Assembly (NCBI RefSeq): GCF_003933245.1
Contig: NZ_QUSX01000001.1
Coordinates: 62,001-126,000 of the forward strand
Direction of reading: 5' to 3'
Source: Maribacter algicola
GTDB taxonomy: Bacteria > Bacteroidota > Bacteroidia > Flavobacteriales > Flavobacteriaceae
DNA length: 64,000 nt
Position 1 is the first letter of the stretch. Each line of letters starts with the position of its first letter. The notes under the pieces were generated by a model. The model was not told the DNA's origin. It did no database searches and was given only the letters and a program-made list of their open reading frames with translations. The translations under genes were made by a program, and so were the position numbers. Positions 25,733-34,846 of this stretch are shown piece by piece.

Positions 25733-26896
25733 CTATTTACTGGCAAAAAGCTTGACATCCTCTTCAGATACCTCTGTTCCTCCTAAAATTATGAGTCTTT
25801 CGACCACGTTTCTCAGTTCCCGTATATTACCGGTCCAATCATATCCTTTTAAAAGCTCGATGGCCTTGTTCGAAAAGGTTTTGGCAGGCATACCTTGCTC
25901 ATCCGTAATCTTTTGGGAAAAATATTCGATCAATAATGGGATATCCTCCCTTCTCTCATTAAGACTTGGCACCTTGATCAAAATGACCGCGAGCCTATGA
26001 TAGAGGTCCTCGCGAAATTTCCCCTCCTCGATTTCCTTTTGAAGATTCTTATTGGTGGCAGCAAGTACCCTAACGTCTACTTTGATATCCTTATCCGTAC
26101 CCACCCTTGATATTTTATTTTCCTGCAAGGCCCTAAGTACTTTTGCCTGTGCGGAAAGGCTCATATCCCCAATTTCGTCCAAGAATATGGTTCCTTTATT
26201 CGCCGCCTCAAACTTTCCGGCCCTATCCTTTACGGCAGAGGTAAATGCCCCTTTTACATGGCCAAAAAGTTCGCTCTCTATTAATTCCGAAGGGATAGCA
26301 GCACAGTTGACCTCAATAAAGGGCTCCTTGCTCCTACCACTTTTCTCATGCAACCAATGGGCCACCAATTCCTTACCGGTCCCATTTGAACCAGTAATCA
26401 GCACCCTAGCATCCGTAGGCGCCACTTTTTCGATCATATCCTTAATAGCGGAAATTTCAGCACTTTCCCCTACCATTTCATAGTTCTTGCTTACTTTTTT
26501 CTTTAATATCTTATTTTCCGCCACCAAGTCCTTTCGATCCAGTGCATTTCTAACTGTCGTCAATAATCTATTTAAATCTGGGGGTTTTGAAATATAATCG
26601 AAAGCCCCCAATCGCATAGTGTTTACCGCTGTGTCCAAATCTCCATGACCGGAGATCATGATAAACGGAATTTCAGGTTTTATTTTTCGGGCGGCCTCCA
26701 AGACCTCCACACCGTCCATCTTGGGCATTTTTATATCACAAAGTACAAGGTCATAGTCATTGTTTTTGATAGTTTCCAGTCCTTTAAGACCGTCTTCGGC
26801 TTCCTCAAGGGTATAACTATCGCTTTCTTCAGAAAGTATTTTTACCAATACCCTCCTAATTGCGGCCTCATCTTCAATCACTAAAATCTTTGACAT
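25733..26896 (-). CDS. Sigma54-type response regulator lacking a DNA-binding domain
   Basis: 387 residues. The receiver domain (1-120) has phospho-acceptor Asp54 in LVLCDIKMPKMDG and Lys104 in YISKP. The AAA+ domain (about 141-370) has Walker A GSNGTGKE (169-176), Walker B GTIFLDEIGDM and sensor II GNIRELRN (356-363). The sigma54-contact loop reads GAFTSA (216-221) instead of GAFTGA. The protein ends at 387 without the usual Fis-type helix-turn-helix, so it may activate sigma54 from solution, as FlgR-type regulators do. No cognate kinase gene adjoins it. Confidence 0.9.
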   Translation of the reverse strand: MSKILVIEDEAAIRRVLVKILSEESDSYTLEEAEDGLKGLETIKNNDYDLVLCDIKMPKMDGVEVLEAARKIKPEIPFIMISGHGDLDTAVNTMRLGAFDYISKPPDLNRLLTTVRNALDRKDLVAENKILKKKVSKNYEMVGESAEISAIKDMIEKVAPTDARVLITGSNGTGKELVAHWLHEKSGRSKEPFIEVNCAAIPSELIESELFGHVKGAFTSAVKDRAGKFEAANKGTIFLDEIGDMSLSAQAKVLRALQENKISRVGTDKDIKVDVRVLAATNKNLQKEIEEGKFREDLYHRLAVILIKVPSLNERREDIPLLIEYFSQKITDEQGMPAKTFSNKAIELLKGYDWTGNIRELRNVVERLIILGGTEVSEEDVKLFASK

Positions 26897-26907
26897 AATT
26901 CTTACTT

Positions 26908-27783
26908 TTAAATTCCTATTCTGAATCCCGTTCTAAAATAAAGTCCGGCTGAATCGTTCAACGTAAAGATATCCCTTCTATCATCGTCCCTAAGGGCCCC
27001 ATTTTGAAATAGGGAATATCCCCCAACCAAATAAACGGACATATCCTTGGTTATCTTGTACTGGTATCCCAATGTCAATAATAATGCCGTATAAGAAACA
27101 TCTGTCGACAAAATGTTATTCGATAACAAAATATTATTCTGGATATTCACGTAGTACCCATCCAGAAATAATTCCGTTTGAAAGAAATGCCCTTTTGGTG
27201 TAAAATACTTCATACCCGTTTTTGGGACTCCCAAAATATAGGACCAGCTGGGATGAAAACGCTTTTCATAATAGAGTACTGGCAAAGGTACCTGTACAGG
27301 TGAATTGGAATTATAGGAAATTCCTAGAACCAAACGGAACGGTTTTTCTATGTCCTTCTTGTCTTGGTAGGCGCCTACCGTATAATTTATGTTAAAATCG
27401 TCCTCTTGAAGTTCTTTTACAAAATTTGAGGACCATCTTGGAGTAACTACGCCCACCATTCTCCATTCTTCCGAGATTTTATAAACATATGCAAAGTTGA
27501 TATCAATAACATGCAGCTTTCTTAGGTCCCCGGCATTTGGGAACAAGGTATCCGGAACTTCAAAATTGTATCTGTTGTACTCGCTTCCCAATACAATAAA
27601 ATCCCTTTTACCGCGCACGGCTATGGGAACGTTCGCCAGTAATTTGATTCTCGATGTTTCAACCCCGGCCCTATTTTCCGGCATCAACATATATTCTGCC
27701 CTAAATACATCTGGTGTTTGCCCCAAAAATGTAAAATTTACAAAAATCATTAAAAATAGGGCCCGACTATACTTGCCCATCAT
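26908..27783 (-). CDS. Outer membrane beta-barrel protein, DUF6268-like
   Basis: 291 residues, signal peptide (MMGKYSRALFLMIFVNFTFLG) and then alternating beta-strand segments ending in an aromatic-poor YFRTGFRIGI. Inner pieces include VYKISEEWRMVGVVTPRWSS and YQYKITKDMSVYLVGGYSLF. I recognise it as DUF6268-like; function unknown. Its ATG overlaps the MscS stop codon (ATGATG), so translation is coupled. Confidence 0.8.
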   Translation of the reverse strand: MMGKYSRALFLMIFVNFTFLGQTPDVFRAEYMLMPENRAGVETSRIKLLANVPIAVRGKRDFIVLGSEYNRYNFEVPDTLFPNAGDLRKLHVIDINFAYVYKISEEWRMVGVVTPRWSSNFVKELQEDDFNINYTVGAYQDKKDIEKPFRLVLGISYNSNSPVQVPLPVLYYEKRFHPSWSYILGVPKTGMKYFTPKGHFFQTELFLDGYYVNIQNNILLSNNILSTDVSYTALLLTLGYQYKITKDMSVYLVGGYSLFQNGALRDDDRRDIFTLNDSAGLYFRTGFRIGI

Positions 27784-28706
27784 TGCTTGGTATCTGTTTG
27801 TGCATTGCTGTGCTGAAAAGGGGTTTGTTGATAAATATGAACATCCCTTTGTGGAAAGGGTATGGTTATATTGTTTTTTCTAAAGGCAGCATCGATTTTG
27901 TAACGTAATTCACTTTTTATCCTAGGATCTGAGAAACTATCGCTAATGAAAAAGTTAAGGGAAAAAAGCAATGCAGAGTCCCCAAAATCCTCAAAAATAA
28001 CAAAGGGTTTAGGGCTTTTTAGCACTCCTCTTTGCTCCTTTACCAAACCCTCCAATATTTTTGTTACCAATTGTACATCACTACCATAGGCAACGCCCAC
28101 TTTAACGCTTTCCCTTGTTGTCTTGTGGTTCTGAGTATAGTTGTAAACAATATCACTGATAAAATGATGATTAGGAATAATGATAATTTTATCGTCCCTT
28201 GTAATCGCCCTTGTGGTGCGAAGTTTTATTTCGAAAACCTTACCAACTTTTCCATCAACCTCTATAATATCCCCTACCCTTAGCGATTTATCCACAATGA
28301 TAAAAATGCCACCAATGATATCCTGAAACAAATCCTGTAAGGCCAGGCCTAAACCAACGAACAATGCTGCGGAAGCTGTTATAAGTATGGTAATGTCAAT
28401 TCCTGCTGCGCTCATGGTAAATAGTATCACCACGATGTATACTAGATACTTTATGAACTTGAAGATGCTGATAAACTTAAGTTTGTCATCAGTTTCCATT
28501 TTTCTTGTGAAAAACCTGCGCACCCATTGGAGTATAAAACTGGTAATTATAAAGGCAATAGTTATAAGTAAAAGATTGCCAATAGTAATATGAATAGAGC
28601 TATCCCCTGAAGTATAATGGAACCCAAGGTCAAGAAATTCCTTTATTGAACCCCAAATGTCTTCCTCGATAATCTCCTTTATTTTTTCCTTGTCCTCTTG
28701 GGCCAT
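27780..28706 (-). CDS. MscS family mechanosensitive ion channel
   Basis: 308 residues. Three TM helices (about 42-62, 83-103, 108-130); the pore helix TM3 and beta domain follow as ASAALFVGLGLALQDLFQDIIGGIFIIVDKSL (in part), then VGDIIEVDGKVGKVFEIKLRTT and IPNHHFIS. It releases solutes on hypo-osmotic shock at the inner membrane. In the run ABC permease - MscS - barrel gene on one strand with 2-4 bp junctions. Confidence 0.94.
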   Translation of the reverse strand: MAQEDKEKIKEIIEEDIWGSIKEFLDLGFHYTSGDSSIHITIGNLLLITIAFIITSFILQWVRRFFTRKMETDDKLKFISIFKFIKYLVYIVVILFTMSAAGIDITILITASAALFVGLGLALQDLFQDIIGGIFIIVDKSLRVGDIIEVDGKVGKVFEIKLRTTRAITRDDKIIIIPNHHFISDIVYNYTQNHKTTRESVKVGVAYGSDVQLVTKILEGLVKEQRGVLKSPKPFVIFEDFGDSALLFSLNFFISDSFSDPRIKSELRYKIDAAFRKNNITIPFPQRDVHIYQQTPFQHSNAQTDTKQ

Positions 28707-28708
28707 TT

Positions 28709-30046
28709 TCAGTATTTAAGCCATTTAAACAACTCTTTATAGCTAGGTTTCTTACCGTACATTAGAATGCCTACCCTATAAATTTTCGCTGCCAGCCATA
28801 CGATTCCAATAAAGGTAAATATTAATATCAAAATTGAGGTGGCCAACTGCCACAAGGGAACACCACCTTCCCCGATTCCACCTGGAAGTCGCATCATCAT
28901 AACAATAGGAGATGTTAAGGGAAACAAGGAAAAACCCACGGCAATTGGTCCGTGCGGATTGCTAAATACCGAAAAGAAACCCACATATATGGCCAACATT
29001 AAAGGTAGAATGATTGGAAAGATAAATTGTTGGGTATCCGTTTCGTTGTCAACAGCGGCGCCAATGGCCGCATATATGGAGCTATAGATTAAATATCCCA
29101 AAATAAAATAAACCAGAAAAAAGAATACCAAAAGAACCCAAGGTATATTCATAATTTCCTGGGCGTACAAAAGCATATCCGAATCCGATGAAGCCATGAT
29201 GGGATTTGGAGCGCCACCCATTGCCGGACCGGCACTTCCTCGAGAAAGATCTGCTGGGTCCATATCAAAAATAGCCATGGAAACTACTAACAAAATACCC
29301 CCAGATAGGATCCAAATACCAAATTGGGTAATACCCGCCAATGATGTCCCTATAATTTTACCCAGCATCAACTGAAAAGGTTTTACCGAAGAGATTATGA
29401 CCTCAATGATCCTACTGGTCTTTTCCTCAATAACGCTGCGCATTACAAAGCCTCCATAGATAATAATGAACATCATGATCAAGTATCCAAAACCTCCACC
29501 AATGATCGCTTTTATCTCATTGATTCCCTTAAGGTTGTGTTCACCGTCAAAAGTGGAAATGTTAAGTTCATATTCGCTATCCATTTCTGCATATTCACTT
29601 GCAGAAATACCAAATTCCCTTAGTCTTTCCTGTTTCAAGCGTTCCTTGAAAATTCGTTCCAATCGCTCCAACGTATTGGTGCTGGGAGCATCCTTGCTAT
29701 AAAAGAAAGAACGCTGGCTTACCTTCTCCAGATTAGACTCATTGGGCAAATATACCAGGCCGTAATAACCCATGCTCATTGTAGAATCCTTTGCCTGTGC
29801 CAAAGAGATATCCCTAAACTTCACAAAAGAAGTACTTTCTGAGGTGATAAACTCATTGTCAAAAAAATCGCTTTCGTTCAATACTGCTATTATTCTTTTT
29901 TCATTGTCATTGAGCTTTGTTAGATAAGCGATAAGGACAATCATACCCACCATTAAAAAAGGACTCAAAAACGTCATGATGACAAAGGACTTGTTCCTGA
30001 CCTTCGCTAAATATTCCCTTTTTATGATTAATGATAGTTTACTCAT
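28709..30046 (-). CDS. ABC-2 type transporter permease (NatB-like)
   Basis: 445 residues from the ATG at 30046 (MSKLSLIIKREYLAKVRNKSF, the typical ABC-2 start). A TM helix at about 22-42, a periplasmic domain of roughly 150 residues, then five or more TM helices (IIYGGFVMRSVIEEKTSRIIEVIISSVKP, quoted in part, is the conserved permease motif). With the neighbouring ATPase it forms a NatAB-like exporter. The start overlaps the ATPase stop by 8 bp. Confidence 0.9.
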   Translation of the reverse strand: MSKLSLIIKREYLAKVRNKSFVIMTFLSPFLMVGMIVLIAYLTKLNDNEKRIIAVLNESDFFDNEFITSESTSFVKFRDISLAQAKDSTMSMGYYGLVYLPNESNLEKVSQRSFFYSKDAPSTNTLERLERIFKERLKQERLREFGISASEYAEMDSEYELNISTFDGEHNLKGINEIKAIIGGGFGYLIMMFIIIYGGFVMRSVIEEKTSRIIEVIISSVKPFQLMLGKIIGTSLAGITQFGIWILSGGILLVVSMAIFDMDPADLSRGSAGPAMGGAPNPIMASSDSDMLLYAQEIMNIPWVLLVFFFLVYFILGYLIYSSIYAAIGAAVDNETDTQQFIFPIILPLMLAIYVGFFSVFSNPHGPIAVGFSLFPLTSPIVMMMRLPGGIGEGGVPLWQLATSILILIFTFIGIVWLAAKIYRVGILMYGKKPSYKELFKWLKY

Positions 30047-30971
30047 GAACAATACCTTGTTTTTCTACGGTTCTGATAAAAATCTCATTGGCTGAAGGAA
30101 TTGTTTCCGTGAAATTCTTTATGGTTCCCTGAGTTCCTAAAAAATGTAACAATTCATTGGATCTGCCATTTGGAAGTTGTACCGAAAAATCCAATTGATT
30201 TTTAGCAATCTCGGATTCCAAAATTGTGAAACTTCCTTCCAATTGTTGCAATAATAATGACGGGGCCGAAGCTTCTATACCCACCTTAAAAATATTTTTT
30301 TTGAAGGCCTGCTTGATATCCGATAGTTTTCCGTCCAATATCTTTTCCGATCGATGGATGAGGGCGATATACTCGCACAATTCCTCAACGGATTCCATTC
30401 TGTGCGTTGAAAAAATGATAGAGGTACCATTTTCGCTTAGTTTTAGGATTTCATCCTTTATTATACTGGCGTTTATTGGGTCGAATCCACTGAACGGTTC
30501 GTCAAAGATCAAAAGCTTGGGCTCATGAAGTACGGTAACGATAAACTGTATCTTCTGCGCCATACCTTTGGAAAGTTCTTGGATTTTCTTGTGCCACCAA
30601 TCGCCAATATCGAGCCTGTCGAACCAATACTTTAACCGCTGCTTCGCATCGTTTTTGGACAAACCCTTAAGCTGGGCCAAATAAAGCGCCTGCTCGCCCA
30701 CTTTCATACTCTTGTAAAGGCCCCTTTCTTCTGGTAAATATCCTATTTGGGCAATATGTTCGCTTTTCAATGGCTCTCCCTCAAAAAACACCGCTCCCTG
30801 GTCAGGATATGTAATCTGATTGATAATCCGTATCAACGTAGTCTTACCTGCCCCGTTGGGGCCTAACAAACCATAAATACTGTTTTTAGGGATTTCTATG
30901 GAAACATTTTGCAAAGCAGTGTGGTCACCGTACCTTTTGGAGACCTTATTTGCGACCAAAATATGATTCAT
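30039..30971 (-). CDS. ABC transporter ATP-binding protein (NatA-like)
   Basis: 310 residues. Walker A GPNGAGKTT, signature LSKGMAQKIQ, Walker B LLIFDEPFSGFDP and the H-loop STHRM are in order; the C-terminal 90 residues are the DUF4162-type extension. It energises the ABC-2 permease encoded next. Substrate unknown; sodium export and unknown efflux are both possible. Confidence 0.93.
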   Translation of the reverse strand: MNHILVANKVSKRYGDHTALQNVSIEIPKNSIYGLLGPNGAGKTTLIRIINQITYPDQGAVFFEGEPLKSEHIAQIGYLPEERGLYKSMKVGEQALYLAQLKGLSKNDAKQRLKYWFDRLDIGDWWHKKIQELSKGMAQKIQFIVTVLHEPKLLIFDEPFSGFDPINASIIKDEILKLSENGTSIIFSTHRMESVEELCEYIALIHRSEKILDGKLSDIKQAFKKNIFKVGIEASAPSLLLQQLEGSFTILESEIAKNQLDFSVQLPNGRSNELLHFLGTQGTIKNFTETIPSANEIFIRTVEKQGIVHE

Positions 30972-31276
30972 GCAAGCAATTTGTTCAAAGATATTGAATT
31001 GTTTTCATCCATTAATAATTATTGGACTTAATAGGCCACATGTTATTCGACAATAATTGTCCCAGTCGATGTGCAGTTTTCCATGGGCCATTTCATGGCA
31101 CATTTTTTCTAAGAAAAATATATAGGAACGTGATTACAAAATATCCTAAAAACAAAACCCACCCTCAATAGAATCAAGGATGGGAAAAAAATTGCTATGA
31201 AAAAGAAAATTAATATTGGTTACCCAATATTGTTTCAAATATACGTTTTTTATTTAAACACCAAATATTTTCCCGA
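30972..31276. other. Intergenic region with small palindrome and terminator
   Basis: 305 bp between the ABC ATPase and dnaJ. It holds an odd palindrome GACAATAATTGTC (31049-31061), a CCATGG repeat pair near 31080-31107, and the grpE-dnaJ terminator (31149-31184). I see no ORF worth calling. Confidence 0.5.
31149..31184 (-). terminator. Terminator after grpE-dnaJ
   Basis: On the minus strand CCCATCCT (31177-31184) pairs with AGGGTGGG (31158-31165), one G-T pair included, followed by TTTTGTTTTT. It lies 93 bp after the dnaJ stop. Confidence 0.75.
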
Positions 31277-32395
31277 TTAAGAGAACATATCCTTCACTTT
31301 TTCAAAAAACGATTTATCGGATTTTTCTGGTTTTGGTTCAAAATTTTCATTGCCCTGCATACGTTCAAAGAAGTCTCTTTGTTCCTTGTTCAATTCTTTG
31401 GGCGTCCACACATTAACATGTACCAACAGATCCCCACTACCATACCCATTAAGGCTGGATATGCCCTTTCCCCGTAATCTTAGTATTTTACCAGATTGGA
31501 TTCCGGGTTCCAATTTAATTCTCACTTTTCCGCCTACAGCGTCAATTTCTTTTGAAGTACCTAGGATGGCATCCGTTATGCTGATATAAAGATCGTAGTG
31601 TAGATTGTCCCCTTCCCGCTTTAATGTCTCATGCTCCTGCGTTTCAATGGCCACCAATAAATCTCCTGGAATACCGTTTCCTGGAGCATCATTACCTTTT
31701 CCGGGCACTTTTAATTGCATTCCTTCTTCTACTCCGGCCGGAATGTTTATGGACACGGTTTCTTCCGATATTTTTAAGCCTTGGGCATCTGCATCCCCAG
31801 GCCTACCATCTAAAATTTGACCGTTTCCACCACAGGTACTACATGTTGCAGCTGTTTGCATCCTTCCCAATATGGTATTTTGGATTTTTGTTACCTGTCC
31901 GCGGCCATTGCATGTAGTACATGTTTTATAGGTAACACCTTCAGCCTGTATCTTCCTTCTTACCTTGACTTTTTTCTCAACCCCATTGGCTATCTCGTCC
32001 AAGGTAAGCTTTACACGGATGCGAAGGTTGCTTCCTTTCACCCTGCGCTGGCCACCACCGCCAAAACCGCCAAACCCACTAAATCCGCCTCCACCAAAGG
32101 CACTGCCGAATATATCTCCGAATTGGCTGAAAATATCGTCCATGTTCATTCCTCCTCCTCCAAAACCGCCTCCTTCAAAAGCAGCATGACCAAATTGATC
32201 ATATTTTGCCTTTTTGTTGGGGTCACTCAGGACTTCATAGGCTTCGGCAGATTTCTTGAACATCTCTTCCGCCTTGGCATCACCCGGATTTTTATCTGGA
32301 TGGTATTGCAATGCCTTTTTTCTATATGCCTTTTTTATTTCGGCAGCGGAGGCACTTTTACTGATACCAAGTACTTCGTAATAATCTTCCTTCAT
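31277..32395 (-). CDS. dnaJ: Chaperone protein DnaJ
   Basis: 372 residues. J domain with HPD in ALQYHPDKNPGDAKA, Gly/Phe-rich region (about 75-115), and a zinc-finger domain with CxxCxGxG-type repeats. Only the first (CTTCNGRG) and third (CSTCGGNG) appear complete; the canonical four-repeat set is reduced, as in many Bacteroidota, where two motifs are missing. C-terminal substrate domains follow (VSINIPAGVEEGMQLKVPGKG). It stimulates DnaK ATPase. It follows grpE by 9 bp. Confidence 0.94.
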   Translation of the reverse strand: MKEDYYEVLGISKSASAAEIKKAYRKKALQYHPDKNPGDAKAEEMFKKSAEAYEVLSDPNKKAKYDQFGHAAFEGGGFGGGGMNMDDIFSQFGDIFGSAFGGGGFSGFGGFGGGGQRRVKGSNLRIRVKLTLDEIANGVEKKVKVRRKIQAEGVTYKTCTTCNGRGQVTKIQNTILGRMQTAATCSTCGGNGQILDGRPGDADAQGLKISEETVSINIPAGVEEGMQLKVPGKGNDAPGNGIPGDLLVAIETQEHETLKREGDNLHYDLYISITDAILGTSKEIDAVGGKVRIKLEPGIQSGKILRLRGKGISSLNGYGSGDLLVHVNVWTPKELNKEQRDFFERMQGNENFEPKPEKSDKSFFEKVKDMFS

Positions 32396-32404
32396 ACAAT
32401 TTGA

Positions 32405-32977
32405 TTAGTTTCCAACAACCACTTTTGGATGTCTTATAATTCTATCGCCCAGCTTGAAGCCTTTTTCAATCACATCGATAATTTTTCCCTTCATATGATC
32501 TTCGGGTGCCGGGATTTGGGTAATGGCCTCATGGATTTCTGCATCAAAAGCATCCCCTACACTTACTTCAACCTCCTGTAAGCCTTTGGATTTTAAGGTT
32601 TCCCTAAACTTTACCTTGATCAATTCCACCCCCTTGAACATTTCCGTATCCTCAGATTTGGAAAGCTCCTTTAAAGCCCTATCGAAATCATCCAATACCG
32701 GTAGAAGGGACACTATTACTTCCTGCCCTGCGGTTTTGAACAACTCCATGCGCTCCTTGGATGTTCTTTTCTTATAATTTTCAAATTCGGCAAAAAGTCT
32801 CAAGAACTTATCCTTCTCCTTACCCAATTCCTCTTTTAAACGTTCTTCTTCGGTCATTTCAATTTCCTCTTCTTTAACCTCCTCGGCATGCATCTCCTCG
32901 TTGTCCACTTCATGCTCCAATACTTGTTCTTGGGAAAGTTCTTCTTCGATATGTTCGGTCTTATTTTTCTTGCTCAT
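32405..32977 (-). CDS. grpE: Nucleotide exchange factor GrpE
   Basis: 190 residues from the ATG at 32977 (an in-frame ATG at 32983 is two codons upstream). A Glu-rich N-terminus leads into the long helix LGKEKDKFLRLFAEFENYKKRTSKER (in part), then VLDDFDRAL and the beta-domain GKIIDVIEKGFKLGDRIIRHPKVVVG. It releases ADP from DnaK. Cotranscribed with dnaJ from the promoter at 33013-33045; a CIRCE element is not visible. Confidence 0.95.
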   Translation of the reverse strand: MSKKNKTEHIEEELSQEQVLEHEVDNEEMHAEEVKEEEIEMTEEERLKEELGKEKDKFLRLFAEFENYKKRTSKERMELFKTAGQEVIVSLLPVLDDFDRALKELSKSEDTEMFKGVELIKVKFRETLKSKGLQEVEVSVGDAFDAEIHEAITQIPAPEDHMKGKIIDVIEKGFKLGDRIIRHPKVVVGN

Positions 32978-33012
32978 GTTCAATACTTGTTTAAACTTAG
33001 AAAATGAGTCGG

Positions 33013-33045
33013 CAAAAGTACTGCCAAATCTTTAAAAATGTCAAA
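33013..33045 (-). promoter_or_regulatory. grpE-dnaJ promoter (TTTG-N21-TACTTTTG)
   Basis: Minus strand TTTG (33042-33045) and TACTTTTG (33013-33020), 21-bp spacer: same boxes and spacing as nusB. It is a primary-sigma promoter, not a heat-shock-specific one. Confidence 0.75.
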
Positions 33046-33062
33046 ATGTCACCAAACTTTAC

Positions 33063-33087
33063 AAAAAAATCCGCCAAAAGCGGATTT
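33063..33087 (-). terminator. Terminator after TIGR01777 gene
   Basis: Minus-strand stem AAATCCGC/GCGGATTT around a TTTT loop, followed by further T residues. Confidence 0.8.
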
Positions 33088-33116
33088 ACATATTTCGAAT
33101 ATGTGCAACAAAAGGT

Positions 33117-34079
33117 TTATGACGCATATTCCTTTGATATATCATTGGATATCTTAGAGTTCGATTCCTTTTCCCCATAAATATTTTCCAAGGCGGAACA
33201 GATATTCTGATATTCAAAAATAAATCCTTCCTCTTCAATTTTTTTACTGCTTACCCGTTGGCTCGCAAAGAGCAAATAACTCATTTCCCCAAGAATGAGC
33301 TTCATTACCCCTTCAGGTATGTTTGGCAAAAACAAAGGCCGGTTTAGAACCCGTGCGATTTCCTTTATCAATCTATTATTTGTGACGGGATTTGGTGAAA
33401 CTCCATTGTAGGTCCCTTCCAGTTCATTTTCCATTGCGAAGAGAAAAATCCTGGCCAGATCAGATACGTGTATCCACGATTGCCACTGCTGTCCAGAACC
33501 GAAGGCCGCACCGGCATAATACCTGACAGGTTTCGCCATTTGAGGCAAGGCGCCCCCCCTATCGGACAATACCAAACCAATCCTAATCTTAGAAACCAAC
33601 ATTCCCAGATTCTTAAATTCATTGGCCTTTTCTTCCCAAGCAGCTACCACTTCCCCTAGAAAGCTATTGTCAATAGCATCCTCGCTTTCCTCATAATAAT
33701 TGGATAAGGAATCTGGATAAATACCTATGGCAGAAGCGGATATCATAGTGGTGATGTTGTGATTGGGAAGATTGCCCAAAGCCTTTCGCAACGTAGCCAA
33801 CGAATCAATCCTACTGTCCATGATTTGTTTCTTGTACTTGGACGTCCATCTTTTGGAGATGCTCGCCCCGGCCAAATTTATGATGGCCGATACACCGTCA
33901 AAACACCGGATGTCAATTTCACCATTGCCAGGGTTCCAATAAAACCCTTTAAAATCGGACCTGGATTCCAATTTGTTCTTACTAGTGGTCAAAAAGTGAA
34001 CCACATGACCTTTGGCATGACATTGAGATACCAATTCCTTACCAACCAATCCTGTCGCTCCTGTTATTAATATCTTCAT
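33117..34079 (-). CDS. TIGR01777 family NAD(P)-binding protein (epimerase-like)
   Basis: 320 residues, extended SDR fold. The cofactor motif ITGATGLVGKELV starts the protein, and GVSAIINLAGASISKRWTSKYK and SASAIGIYPDS follow. The C-terminal domain DUF1731 holds the NRLIKEIARVLNRPLFLPNIPE segment. Often listed as a cell-division-inhibitor SulA-like epimerase, a weak label. Substrate unknown. Confidence 0.9.
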   Translation of the reverse strand: MKILITGATGLVGKELVSQCHAKGHVVHFLTTSKNKLESRSDFKGFYWNPGNGEIDIRCFDGVSAIINLAGASISKRWTSKYKKQIMDSRIDSLATLRKALGNLPNHNITTMISASAIGIYPDSLSNYYEESEDAIDNSFLGEVVAAWEEKANEFKNLGMLVSKIRIGLVLSDRGGALPQMAKPVRYYAGAAFGSGQQWQSWIHVSDLARIFLFAMENELEGTYNGVSPNPVTNNRLIKEIARVLNRPLFLPNIPEGVMKLILGEMSYLLFASQRVSSKKIEEEGFIFEYQNICSALENIYGEKESNSKISNDISKEYAS

Positions 34080-34083
34080 GTAC

Positions 34084-34091
34084 CAAAGATA
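34084..34091 (-). promoter_or_regulatory. -7 box for TIGR01777 gene
   Basis: TATCTTTG on the minus strand, only 4 bp before the ATG at 34079. The transcript would be leaderless or the true start is slightly downstream. Confidence 0.4.
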
Positions 34092-34176
34092 TTGTTTTCC
34101 CCTAAGGCCCTATGTATGTTTAATTTGGATTTAACATAGGTAAGTGGTTTTTAAGACAAATTAACTGAACCCATTT

Positions 34177-34845
34177 CTACGAATTCACTTTTCTCGCCCT
34201 AAGCATTTCCCTTTTACCGGGCGGTCCGGGAAGACGCTCCACTTGAAAACCCACCTCCTGCATCGCCCTTCTCACACTGCCCTTGGCGGCATAGGTGACG
34301 AGAACACCATTTATTTTTAGGGCTTTGAACATTTTACGGAATATAGCTTCTGTCCAAAGTTCTGGTTGTACCCGAGCTCCAAAAGCATCGAAATAAACTA
34401 AATCGAATCCATTTGAATACTGGATTTCCTTAAAGTCCTTTTGAACCTTTTTAATATAAAAATCCTGGGTGATCATGGTGGTTTCTTCCCAAGGAGAGCT
34501 GTGCAATTTTTCAAAACCCTTACGGTTTTTTAGGGCATCCAGTTCTTCAACATAATTCAATTGACTGATTTCCAAATCACTTACAGGGTAGGCCTCCACA
34601 CCAACATATTGAATCCTCAAGTCCCTTTTTGACGCCTCAAGAAGTGTAATGAAGGCATTGAGGCCCGTACCAAAGCCAATTTCCATAATTGAAATTTCTT
34701 GGTGTTCAAATAAATTCAGGCCGTTTTTAATAAAGACATGGTAGGCCTCCTGTATGGCCCCATGCTTGGAATGGTACTGTTCGTTCCAACCTTTTATTTG
34801 GATGGTCTTGGAACCATCGGCCGTAACAATAATTTCCCTTTCCAA
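34177..34845 (-). CDS. mnmD: tRNA U34 methyltransferase MnmD (MnmC N-domain only)
   Basis: 222 residues. The SAM-binding motif IMEIGFGTGLNAFI and the family motif NGFDLVYFDAFGARVQPELW are clear; GWNEQYHSKHGAIQEAYHVF is the typical N-terminus. It methylates nm5(s2)U34 of tRNA and lacks the FAD domain of full MnmC. I chose a TTG start at 34845 (LEREIIVTADG matches the family start); it sits 1 nt after the DUF4920 stop, so translation is coupled. No ATG is available nearby. Confidence 0.87.
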   Translation of the reverse strand: MEREIIVTADGSKTIQIKGWNEQYHSKHGAIQEAYHVFIKNGLNLFEHQEISIMEIGFGTGLNAFITLLEASKRDLRIQYVGVEAYPVSDLEISQLNYVEELDALKNRKGFEKLHSSPWEETTMITQDFYIKKVQKDFKEIQYSNGFDLVYFDAFGARVQPELWTEAIFRKMFKALKINGVLVTYAAKGSVRRAMQEVGFQVERLPGPPGKREMLRARKVNS

Positions 34846-34846
34846 A

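Noticed and set aside
30972..31276. Small RNA or riboswitch in the dnaJ downstream gap
   Set aside because: Only a short odd palindrome and the terminator are visible; no promoter box was found.
31817..32404. 195-residue ORF antisense to dnaJ
   Set aside because: It is a shadow of the dnaJ frame (Gly/Phe-rich region) and shows no family features.
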